Source of the DNA: an uncultured Latescibacterota bacterium
GTDB taxonomy: Bacteria > Latescibacterota > UBA2968 > UBA8231
Direction: 5' to 3'
DNA length: 64,000 nucleotides
Assembly (NCBI GenBank): GCA_951813615.1
Contig: OX638377.1
Location: forward strand, 992,001 to 1,056,000
In this document: one piece after another, positions 7,712-14,407 of the stretch
How positions within the stretch are numbered: the first letter of the stretch is position 1
Layout of the letters: every line of letters begins with the position of its first letter
Position numbers and translations under genes: made by a program
The notes under the pieces: model-generated
Seen by the model: the letters and a program-made list of their open reading frames with translations, nothing else
Database searches by the model: none
Told to the model about the DNA's origin: nothing

Positions 7712-8071
7712 ATGAGCGACCGAAGCTTACAATCGGGCTACTATAGCACAATCACTTACCTCGCCGAGCTGCTAGATGAAGCCTTGGTGCAGGTCAAGCT
7801 CGCGCGAGGCGGCGCACCCTCGTCAGAAATCGAAAAGGTCGCCAAGATGTTGGAAGCAGCGGCTAGCGAGGAGCGCCAAGATCTCTCGACTGCATTCCTG
7901 CGCTTGATCCTTCGAGATGAGTTAGGAGAGCAACAGCAAGCTTGGCAAGAGCTGAGCGTGCGACTTGGAAAGGGAGAGTGCGACGAGCATGACGTAGAGA
8001 CGATGGAGAGGATCGCTGAAGTCGTAGACACAGAGCGGGCATCAGCGTTTCGCAAAATGAGAGGGTACTAG
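7712..8071 (+). CDS. Small helical protein of the Argonaute operon, unknown function
   Basis: This 119-residue protein starts at ATG 7712 (MSDRSLQSGYYSTITYLAEL), four bases after the Argonaute stop. The sequence is almost all amphipathic helix with many Glu, Arg, Leu and Ala. It has no membrane segment, no Cys pair and no motif I know. The next gene starts directly after its stop. Position and size suggest an adaptor or inhibitor that links the Argonaute and the protease, but nothing in the sequence proves it. Confidence 0.75.
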   Translation: MSDRSLQSGYYSTITYLAELLDEALVQVKLARGGAPSSEIEKVAKMLEAAASEERQDLSTAFLRLILRDELGEQQQAWQELSVRLGKGECDEHDVETMERIAEVVDTERASAFRKMRGY

Positions 8072-9202
8072 GTGTTCGAGGAGTATATCGCTGGAACTCT
8101 CGGAGAGTTGGAACGACGGGCGCTCGTCCTGCGGGCAAAGATTCCGCGAGACCTGCCGCCCTACTATGCCACGCTTGTACAGGCGTGCAACGAGCGGCTT
8201 GATAGACTGCTGTCTGTCCTCCGCGACCTGCGCGATAACCCTGAGTGGCAGGATGAGAAACTTCGCCCAGAGCGTCAGCGGCGCCTGCGCAGGATCGTGA
8301 CGGCTCTCGACGAGTTGGAGTCCGGCGGTATCACGGCCCTCTGTCGTGCGAACGACGACGACCATTACTTCAACGGTCTGCTAGAACGTCTTCGGCAGGA
8401 AATCAAGTATCCGGGAGCACTGCCCACGGTCTCCTCGCTCTCGCAGAGTTACTTCTATGTTGACACGGACCTCAACCTCATGAGCGTGCCGCTGGCCGAA
8501 CGGCATTTCCTTCTCCATTTGCCGGATCTTTACCATGAGCTGGCGCACCCGCTCCTAGTAGCACGTGACGATCCGGTTATCGAACCCTTGCAGGACAGGA
8601 TGTTGGAGTCGGCGGCGGAGGCCATGGAGCACTTCTACGCGCTGGCGCGTGAAAGGGAAGGTGGTCGTGCTCCAGAGCAAGAACGGGATCGGCTGCGGAC
8701 GTGGGAGTTCTACTGGGGCAAGTACTGGATCTTCGAGTTTTACTGTGACCTGTTCGCCATCTACACCCTCGGACCAGCCTTCGCATGGTCGCACGTGCAT
8801 CTGAGCGTCAAGCGGGGAGTGAATCCGTACGACTACCTGATGGAGCAGCATCCGGCTGACGCCGCGAGGATGTCCGTGTTCCTCATCGGTCTGCGCGAGA
8901 TTGGCTATGACAATGAGGCTAAGAAGATCGCGGAGGTGTGGCAGTCGATGATCGGCTCATCGAGCTACAAGCCCCCCTCCGACTTCAGGACGTGCTACCC
9001 CAAAGATGTGCTTGAGAAGATAGCCAAGCAGGGCCTAGAAGGAGTTAGTGCGATCGGATGCCGCATCGCACACGCTGAGTGCGACGACGAAATCCATACG
9101 CTCCTGAACGAGGCTTGGCAACGGTTCTGGGACAATCCGAAAGAGTACGCCGCCTGGGAGGATCAGAAGACGAAGAAACTGGGCGCGGCTGGAAACAACT
9201 GA
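8072..9202 (+). CDS. Predicted zinc metalloprotease (HExxH) of the Argonaute operon
   Basis: This 376-residue protein has a GTG start directly after the previous TAG, with GAGG upstream. YHELAHPLL gives the zinc motif His155-Glu156-x-x-His159. About 63 residues on, FEFYCDLFAIYTLGPAFAW offers Glu222 and Asp226 in an ExxxD arrangement, as in gluzincins where this Glu is the third ligand. The first 110 residues are helical and charged (ERQRRLRRIVTALDELE). No signal peptide is seen, so it should act in the cytoplasm. No known family name came to mind. It is the last gene of the operon and a candidate effector. Alternatively it could be a structural zincin fold without protease activity. Confidence 0.7.
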   Translation: MFEEYIAGTLGELERRALVLRAKIPRDLPPYYATLVQACNERLDRLLSVLRDLRDNPEWQDEKLRPERQRRLRRIVTALDELESGGITALCRANDDDHYFNGLLERLRQEIKYPGALPTVSSLSQSYFYVDTDLNLMSVPLAERHFLLHLPDLYHELAHPLLVARDDPVIEPLQDRMLESAAEAMEHFYALAREREGGRAPEQERDRLRTWEFYWGKYWIFEFYCDLFAIYTLGPAFAWSHVHLSVKRGVNPYDYLMEQHPADAARMSVFLIGLREIGYDNEAKKIAEVWQSMIGSSSYKPPSDFRTCYPKDVLEKIAKQGLEGVSAIGCRIAHAECDDEIHTLLNEAWQRFWDNPKEYAAWEDQKTKKLGAAGNN

Positions 9203-9309
9203 GCCCAGAACAGGCATCTTCGCATCCTCGATTTGGAGCCACTTTCCCTCACGCTCCAAACACCCTAGTTGGATGGAAGAGCCATCTTCTGTTTTCGCCC
9301 CCTAGAGAA

Positions 9310-9414
9310 TACTAGAAAAGCTAGCGGCGCTGGTCTCCCAAATCCGGTTCCATCTCCTTTCATATTGATCGGCTCCGGCCCAAGCCATATCTTAGCCCGC
9401 TTCAAAGGAGCTAC
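9310..9414 (+). repeat. Leader copy shared with 3559-3664 (right copy of island-flanking repeat)
   Basis: The bases before the intact dehydratase start match those at 3559-3664, including TTTCATATTGATCGGCTCC, with scattered substitutions. The match starts abruptly near TACTAGAAAAGC; 9203-9309, just left of it, has no match on the other side. No gene or clear terminator is seen in 9203-9309. The repeat continues into the coding region as the decayed copy described at 3559-3898. Confidence 0.8.
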
Positions 9415-11097
9415 ATGAATCCCTCCCCCACCGGCATCGACCGCAACCTAACCCACTACGCCGACCCCGGCTTTAGCCGCTACCTACGCCGCGCCTTTCT
9501 CGCCTCAGCAGGCTACGACAAAGCGGATTTAGAGCGGCCCGTCGTCGGCATTGCCGATACCTCGTCCGACTACACCACTTGCCATCGCGCCATGCCCCAA
9601 CTCGTAGAAGCCGTCAAACGAGGCGTGCTAGAAGCGGGCGGGCTGCCCCTCGTCTTTCCAACCCTTTCCCTCGGCGAAATCCTCCTCTCCCCTACCGCCA
9701 TGCTCTACCGCAACCTCATGGCCATGGCGACCGAGGAAATGATCGCCGCCCAGCCCATGGACGCGGTCGTGCTGCTCGGCGGCTGCGACAAAACCCTGCC
9801 CGCCCAACTCATGGCCGCAGCTTCCGCGTCCGTGCCCGCCATCCACCTCGTCGCCGGGCCGATGATGGCCGGAGACTGGCGCGGCGAGCGCTTGGGCGCA
9901 TGCACGGATTGCCGCCGCTACTGGGCACAGCACCGAGCCGGTGCGCTCGACGCCGAAGAAATCGCCGCTGTCGAACAGAACCTGTGCCCAACCGCCGGAA
10001 CCTGCATGGTCATGGGCACAGCTTCGACCATGGCCTGCGTGACCGAAGCCCTCGGGCTAATGCTACCGGGCGCGGCCACTCCACCCGCAGTCTCAAGCCA
10101 GCGCTTGCGGCTCGGAGTCGCCACAGGCCGCCGGGCCGTAGCCTTAGCCACCGAAGGACGCTCGGCGCGAGACATACTAACGCCAGCGGCCTTTGCCAAC
10201 GCACTCAAAGTGCTAGCCGCGCTGAGCGGCTCGACGAATGCGGTCGTGCACCTGCTCGCCATTGCGCGCCGGGCCGGTGTGGACCTGTCATTAGACGACT
10301 TCCACACCGCAGCCCAACAAGTACCGCTACTGGTCGATTGCAAGCCAGCAGGCACTGGATACATGGAGGATTTCGACAAGGCCGGCGGCGTACCCGTCCT
10401 GCTCAAAGCCCTGGAGCCGATGCTCGACCTCGATGCAGTAGGCGTCAGCGGCCAAACGCTCGGCACACTCTTGCAAGACGTGGCCGCACCCGGCGACTGG
10501 CAAACCGCGATCCGCACCTTGGACGCGCCGCTGGGGCCAGCGTCGTCCCTCGTGGTGCTAAAAGGCTCGCTCGCGCCAGACGGAGCCGTCCTGAAAAAAG
10601 CCACCTCGTCCCCATACCTGCACAAACATCGCGGGCCAGCCATCGTGTTCGAAGGGCCAGACGATGCCGCGCGCGTTGACGACCCCGCTTTGGGCATCAC
10701 GCCAGAACACGTGCTAGTCCTGCGCGGAGCCGGGCCAGTGGCCCTTGGCATGCCCGAAGCCGGGTCCATGCCCTTGCCCAAACACCTCGCCGCCCAAGGT
10801 GTCGAAGACATGGTGCGCATCTCCGATGGGCGGATGAGCGGCACGGCGTATGGAACGGTCACCTTGCACGTAGCGCCGGAAGCGGCCGTCGGGGGGCCGT
10901 TGGCACTCGTCCGCGACGGCGACCTGATCGAGTTGGACGTAGAAGCCGGGCGCTTAGATTTACTAGTCCCCGAGGAAACCCTCGCCCGCCGACGGGCCGA
11001 ATGGACCGCACCCGCCGCGCCAGCACGTGGGTGGCGGCAGCTATACGCCGAGCGCGTATTGCAGGCGAACTTGGGGGCGGATTTGGATTTCTGCTAA
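9415..11097 (+). CDS. IlvD/Edd-family dehydratase, probably for a sugar acid
   Basis: This 560-residue protein starts at ATG 9415 with AAAGGAG upstream. Fe-S family motifs are visible: GGCDKTLPAQLMAAAS near 120, ACTDCRRYW near 165, and CPTAGTCMVMGTASTMACVTEALGLMLPG near 195-225. It ends near RWRQLY and QANLGADLDFC. The family removes water from dihydroxy acids, either branched-chain precursors or aldonates. The following COG4091-type dehydrogenase and the absence of ilv genes favour a sugar-acid substrate, but the substrate is not shown. The 5' end exists as a decayed second copy at 3559-3898. Confidence 0.85.
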   Translation: MNPSPTGIDRNLTHYADPGFSRYLRRAFLASAGYDKADLERPVVGIADTSSDYTTCHRAMPQLVEAVKRGVLEAGGLPLVFPTLSLGEILLSPTAMLYRNLMAMATEEMIAAQPMDAVVLLGGCDKTLPAQLMAAASASVPAIHLVAGPMMAGDWRGERLGACTDCRRYWAQHRAGALDAEEIAAVEQNLCPTAGTCMVMGTASTMACVTEALGLMLPGAATPPAVSSQRLRLGVATGRRAVALATEGRSARDILTPAAFANALKVLAALSGSTNAVVHLLAIARRAGVDLSLDDFHTAAQQVPLLVDCKPAGTGYMEDFDKAGGVPVLLKALEPMLDLDAVGVSGQTLGTLLQDVAAPGDWQTAIRTLDAPLGPASSLVVLKGSLAPDGAVLKKATSSPYLHKHRGPAIVFEGPDDAARVDDPALGITPEHVLVLRGAGPVALGMPEAGSMPLPKHLAAQGVEDMVRISDGRMSGTAYGTVTLHVAPEAAVGGPLALVRDGDLIELDVEAGRLDLLVPEETLARRRAEWTAPAAPARGWRQLYAERVLQANLGADLDFC

Positions 11098-11115
11098 ACA
11101 AACGAGGAGGAATAC

Positions 11116-12462
11116 ATGCTTAGCGCATTGCTCGCCGAGCGCGAGCGGCAAGGTAAACCCATCCGGGTCGGCATCATCGGCGCGGGAAAATTCGGCGGCG
11201 GCCTAGCCGCGCAGATCGCCCAGATGCAGGGCATGGTCGTCTCGGCCATCGCCGATATCGACCTAGCGCGCGCCCGCTACGCATACACAGCAGGATATGG
11301 GGACGTTGCGGTAGGAACGGCAGATAGCCCGCAGGCATTGGCAGAGGCCATTCACGCGGGAAAATTCACCGCCGTTGAAGACGGGCTGTTAATCGCCCAA
11401 GCCGAGAATTTAGACGTAGTGGTAGAAGCAACCGGCTCGACCTCAGTCGGAGCCAGCATGGCCAGCGCCGCCATCGCCAGCGGCAACCACCTCGTGATGG
11501 TCAACGTGGAAACAGACGTGACCATCGGCGCACTGCTCAAGCGCAAAGCCGACAGCGCGGGCGTGGTGTACTCCCTCGTCGATGGCGATCAGCCCGGAGT
11601 GACCATGAACATCATCGAATGGGCGTGGTCCCTCGGCTTGGAAGTAGTGGCTGCGGGCCGTGGCACCATCCTCTTTGCCGACGACCCCCAAGGCACACCC
11701 GACAACACCGCGGCGCGCTTCGGCTTCGACGAAGAAACCTTGCAGCGGCGCAACATCAGCTTGAAGATGTACAACTCCTTCCGCGACGGCACCAAAGCCC
11801 AAGTCGAGGCCACGGCCATCGCCAACATGGCCGGACTAGTCCCCGACATAAGGGGCATGCACGAGCCGTCGTGCAATTTGGCCGACATCCCGCAAAAATT
11901 CAGCTTGGTCGAAGAAGGGGGGCTGCTGAGCCAGCGCGGAGTCATCGAGCTAGCCAACAGCGTCGCCGAGGACGGCAAGACCCGGCTCGACAACCCGCTG
12001 GGCATGGGCGTCTTCGTCGTCGTCCGCAGCGAACACCCCTTTACCATAGAAGACCTCGCCACGTACGACCTGCATCCGGGCGGCGACGGCAAAAACTTCC
12101 TCCTCTACCGTCCCTATCACTTGGTGGCGGTCGAAGCCCCAATCACCATCGCCAAAGTCGCGCTCTACGGCCTGCCAACCGGCGCTCCGCGCTCCGTACC
12201 CACCGCCGATGTAATCGCCGTAGCCAAGCGAGACCTCAAGGCCGGCGAGACCCTCGATGGCGGGGGCGGCTACACCGTATTGGGACAAAGCGAAAAGGCA
12301 ACCGTGGCGCGCCAAGAGGGGCTGTTGCCGTTAGGACTGTCGGGCGAAGCCGTGCTCAAGCAAGACGTGCAGCAAGGCGACGCCATCAGCTACACCATAG
12401 TCGATTTGCCGGATTCACTCGCTTTGCAACTGCGGCGCGAGCAAGGCGCCCTTTGCGAATAA
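11116..12462 (+). CDS. COG4091-type dehydrogenase with C-terminal SAF domain
   Basis: This 448-residue protein has GAGGAGG before ATG 11116 and lies 18 bases after the dehydratase. The N-terminus is a Rossmann fold (IRVGIIGAGKFGGGLAAQIAQM). The middle has VEATGSTSVGASMA and VNVETDVTIGALLKRKADSAGVVYSLVDGDQPG, as in predicted homoserine-dehydrogenase-like proteins. The end (AKRDLKAGETLDGGGGYTVLGQ and LPLGLSGEAVLKQDVQQGDAI) is an SAF domain. The family oxidises or reduces hydroxy acids with NAD(P); the substrate here is not known. It likely forms a two-step pathway with the dehydratase. Confidence 0.78.
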   Translation: MLSALLAERERQGKPIRVGIIGAGKFGGGLAAQIAQMQGMVVSAIADIDLARARYAYTAGYGDVAVGTADSPQALAEAIHAGKFTAVEDGLLIAQAENLDVVVEATGSTSVGASMASAAIASGNHLVMVNVETDVTIGALLKRKADSAGVVYSLVDGDQPGVTMNIIEWAWSLGLEVVAAGRGTILFADDPQGTPDNTAARFGFDEETLQRRNISLKMYNSFRDGTKAQVEATAIANMAGLVPDIRGMHEPSCNLADIPQKFSLVEEGGLLSQRGVIELANSVAEDGKTRLDNPLGMGVFVVVRSEHPFTIEDLATYDLHPGGDGKNFLLYRPYHLVAVEAPITIAKVALYGLPTGAPRSVPTADVIAVAKRDLKAGETLDGGGGYTVLGQSEKATVARQEGLLPLGLSGEAVLKQDVQQGDAISYTIVDLPDSLALQLRREQGALCE

Positions 12463-12483
12463 ACTTGAAGCAAAGATTGGGAA

Positions 12484-12816
12484 ATGGTCGAATATCAAGA
12501 AGCTAAGATAGTAATCGTCTCCATCTTGAAACTCTCAAAAGACTCGATCCATATGCACGTAGGATTGATCGTGTTTTTTCTGGCTGTAGTCCTTTGGAAG
12601 AAAGGCTCCATTGAAGCGCGGTGTTTGATCCCCGTCGCAATTGTAGCGTTCTTGATGGAGATTCTCGATCTAAGATATGATTATGTCTCTCTCGGTTACT
12701 TCCGCCTGAAAGCAATAACTGCAAGCATACACGATTTAATCAACACTACGTTTTGGCCGATAGTCATCGTAGTACTGGCTTGGATGGGCAAATTGCAGAA
12801 TACGCGCAATACATAG
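12484..12816 (+). CDS. Small hypothetical membrane protein
   Basis: This 110-residue protein starts at ATG 12484, 21 bases after the dehydrogenase. Three hydrophobic segments are seen: MHVGLIVFFLAVVLW, CLIPVAIVAFLMEIL and FWPIVIVVLAWMG. I do not recognise the family. A possible SD is weak (AAGATTGGGAA). The gene uses more AT-rich codons than the two genes before it, so it may not belong to their operon. Function unknown. Confidence 0.6.
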   Translation: MVEYQEAKIVIVSILKLSKDSIHMHVGLIVFFLAVVLWKKGSIEARCLIPVAIVAFLMEILDLRYDYVSLGYFRLKAITASIHDLINTTFWPIVIVVLAWMGKLQNTRNT

Positions 12817-13054
12817 TCGCCTAAAGCCCTCTTAGCGAGCGTTAATACGCTTACCAGTCCAGCACACCCACCAAATGAGCCGGATCAAGGGCCACGTCCG
12901 CTAGACCCTTGGGCCGAATCCCCCAACCGAGCCGCCTACAGCCAGTATTCGATCACGGCTTCGGACGAAATAGCGCCTACCTTATTGTACTTCGAGCGAA
13001 ATAGCGCCCAAAAATCATTCATATTGGCTTTTTTGCAATAATCCTATCTCGATC
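12817..13054. other. Intergenic stretch without a convincing gene
   Basis: The gap before the HNH gene runs to 13208. In this first part, the minus strand has a 33-codon open piece ending at 12851 (WGIRPKGLADVALDPAHLV) that could be a gene remnant, but a TGA lies just upstream. The 12-mer CGAAATAGCGCC occurs twice (12967-12978 and near 13000). The rest of the gap is the regulatory region listed separately. Confidence 0.4.
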
Positions 13055-13122
13055 TATCCCGATAAAAAATAAGATTTTATGGGTATAATCCTTCGGGATA
13101 TTTACCTTGGCACACTTCTTGC
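13044..13122 (+). promoter_or_regulatory. Sigma-54-type promoter and upstream repeats for HNH gene 1
   Basis: TGGCAC (13108-13113), five bases, then TTGC (13119-13122) gives GG and GC exactly ten bases apart, the -24/-12 rule for sigma-54. Upstream lie a near-exact tandem repeat (CTATCTCGAT 13044-13053, CTATCCCGAT 13054-13063) and an inverted pair TATCCCGA (13055-13062) and TCGGGATA (13093-13100). These could bind an enhancer-binding activator. The element lies about 85 bases before the HNH start. Confidence 0.6.
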
Positions 13123-13208
13123 GATAGTTTGGTACCAGCTTGATAGAATACAATCGGTTGTATAAAATATGCGGATCAATAAACTGGTGGAGCGAATCGA
13201 AGGATGAT

Positions 13209-13595
13209 ATGAGACAGCACGTTATCGACCAGCTTCGTCGCGAAGGATTGGCAGGCGTGTGGACCGCCGAGGTGTGCGAGCGAGCCGGATATAAATGCGA
13301 GTACTGCGATAACGATATGTTGGCTTCGGTCGATAATTACCTGTCATGGGAACTCGACCATATCATTCCTCAATCGGCTGGCGGCGATCACACGCTTGAG
13401 AATATGGCCCTTAGCTGCCGAGAATGTAAGGTGCGGTTTAAAAGGAGTTGGAATCCAGTGTATGTAGCGGGAAAAGATGCCAACAGGGAGGAACTGATAT
13501 TCGCAGTTAGGGGGAACATTGAAAAAAAACGAGCCAGTTGGTTTCGCTGTCTTTCAAGGCATCGAGAAATAGTGGGCTGGGAAGAATCAGAGTAG
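13209..13595 (+). CDS. HNH endonuclease, copy 1
   Basis: This 128-residue protein runs from ATG 13209 (MRQHVIDQLRREGL, AAGGA upstream). A TTG extension to 13140 has no match in the paralogue and is dropped. HNH signature: CEYCDNDM near 37, LDHIIPQSAGGDHTLENMALSCREC near 60-85, where the CxxC pairs bind zinc and the Asp-His, Asn and His residues form the active site. The family cuts double-stranded DNA; the role here is unknown. A close paralogue lies at 15904-16308. The gene ends just before a strong bidirectional terminator shared with hsp20. Confidence 0.88.
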   Translation: MRQHVIDQLRREGLAGVWTAEVCERAGYKCEYCDNDMLASVDNYLSWELDHIIPQSAGGDHTLENMALSCRECKVRFKRSWNPVYVAGKDANREELIFAVRGNIEKKRASWFRCLSRHREIVGWEESE

Positions 13596-13616
13596 AACAA
13601 AAGAACGACTAAATAA

Positions 13617-13653
13617 AAAAGGGGAGGGGCGCGCGCAAGGCCCCTCCCCTTTT
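13617..13653. terminator. Bidirectional terminator between HNH gene 1 and hsp20
   Basis: AAAAGGGGAGGGGC (13617-13630) and its perfect complement GCCCCTCCCCTTTT (13640-13653) form a 14-bp stem with a nine-base loop. A and T runs on the two sides give a U-tract in both directions. It lies between two convergent genes. Confidence 0.92.
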
Positions 13654-13669
13654 GCGCGTCTAGGTCAGG

Positions 13670-14131
13670 CTAGCCGGTCTTAACTTCGACCTGACGGACG
13701 ACCTTTTTCGCCTCCTCCTTCTTGGGCAGGTGGAGGGTGAGGACGCCGTTTTTGAACTTGGCTTCGATGGCGTCGTCCTGCACGCCATCGGGCAGATGGA
13801 AGGCGCGCTCAAAGCGACCGTAGATGCGCTCCTGACGGAAGTACTTGCCTTCCTTCTCCTCGCTAGCCTCGCTCTTTTCGCCTCGCAGCACGAGCGTTCC
13901 GTCGTCGACGGTGATCTCGATGTCCTTCTCCTCCAACCCCGGCAACTCAGCCGAGATTTCGAAGGAGGCGTCGTCTTCCTTGACGTCGATGCGCGGGCTG
14001 AAAGCCGCGTTGCCAGTCAAAACGGGCAAGCGCGAGTCCTCGCCAAAGAAGGCATCGAAGAGGTTGTCGAACGAGCTGCGCAACGGGCGATTGCCGACGC
14101 GAGCGCTGGGTAGTAAAGTCTTGATGGCCAT
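13670..14131 (-). CDS. Hsp20/alpha-crystallin small heat shock protein
   Basis: This 153-residue protein starts at ATG 14131 with AAGGAG upstream. The alpha-crystallin domain spans about 43-150: FSPRIDVKEDDASFEISAELPG, VDDGTLVLRGEK, GRFERAFHLPDGV and the C-terminal strand FKNGVLTLHLPK. The protein holds unfolded proteins in the cytoplasm under stress. Length is normal for the family. A near-consensus sigma-54 promoter with an upstream inverted repeat precedes it. Confidence 0.95.
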   Translation of the reverse strand: MAIKTLLPSARVGNRPLRSSFDNLFDAFFGEDSRLPVLTGNAAFSPRIDVKEDDASFEISAELPGLEEKDIEITVDDGTLVLRGEKSEASEEKEGKYFRQERIYGRFERAFHLPDGVQDDAIEAKFKNGVLTLHLPKKEEAKKVVRQVEVKTG

Positions 14132-14186
14132 GATCTTTTCTCCTTGTTAAGTGAGTTGTTGCTTCGTGTGGCCTTCGCCCATTGTA

Positions 14187-14259
14187 TTGCAAAAGCCGTG
14201 CCAACATGTTGAAATTTTACGTATCTATTTGTTATAAATAGAGTTGTGATGTTTATAAC
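14187..14259 (-). promoter_or_regulatory. Sigma-54-type promoter and upstream inverted repeat for hsp20
   Basis: On the minus strand TTGGCACGGCTTTTGCA (14188-14204) matches the sigma-54 consensus almost fully, with GG and GC ten bases apart. About 50 bases upstream is a perfect inverted repeat, GTTATAAA (14231-14238) and TTTATAAC (14252-14259), a likely activator site. The -12 element lies about 57 bases before the hsp20 start. Confidence 0.7.
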
Positions 14260-14407
14260 ACAAAAAAGGGCATTGTCCGTATTGTCAGCACGGCCTGGAA
14301 AAATTGGCAGGCGTCATGCGAAATTGGCCGAAGTCCGTGCCGTTATTGCACTATGTTCCTTGTGGCACCCTATATTCGTTAGTTCGTAGCCATCGAAAGG
14401 AACCATC

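Noticed and set aside
9918..10862. Long antisense frame of 314 codons on the minus strand
   Set aside because: It lies fully inside the dehydratase gene and its composition is that of the opposite strand of a GC-rich gene; no start signal or family match.
12851..12949. Minus-strand remnant WGIRPKGLADVALDP
   Set aside because: It could be the end of a lost gene, but only 33 codons are open with a TGA just upstream, too short to assign.
14304..14319. Third sigma-54 promoter before the M20 peptidase
   Set aside because: GG and GC are ten bases apart but the -12 part is ATGC in place of TTGC and no upstream dyad was found, so it is only noted in the gene entry.
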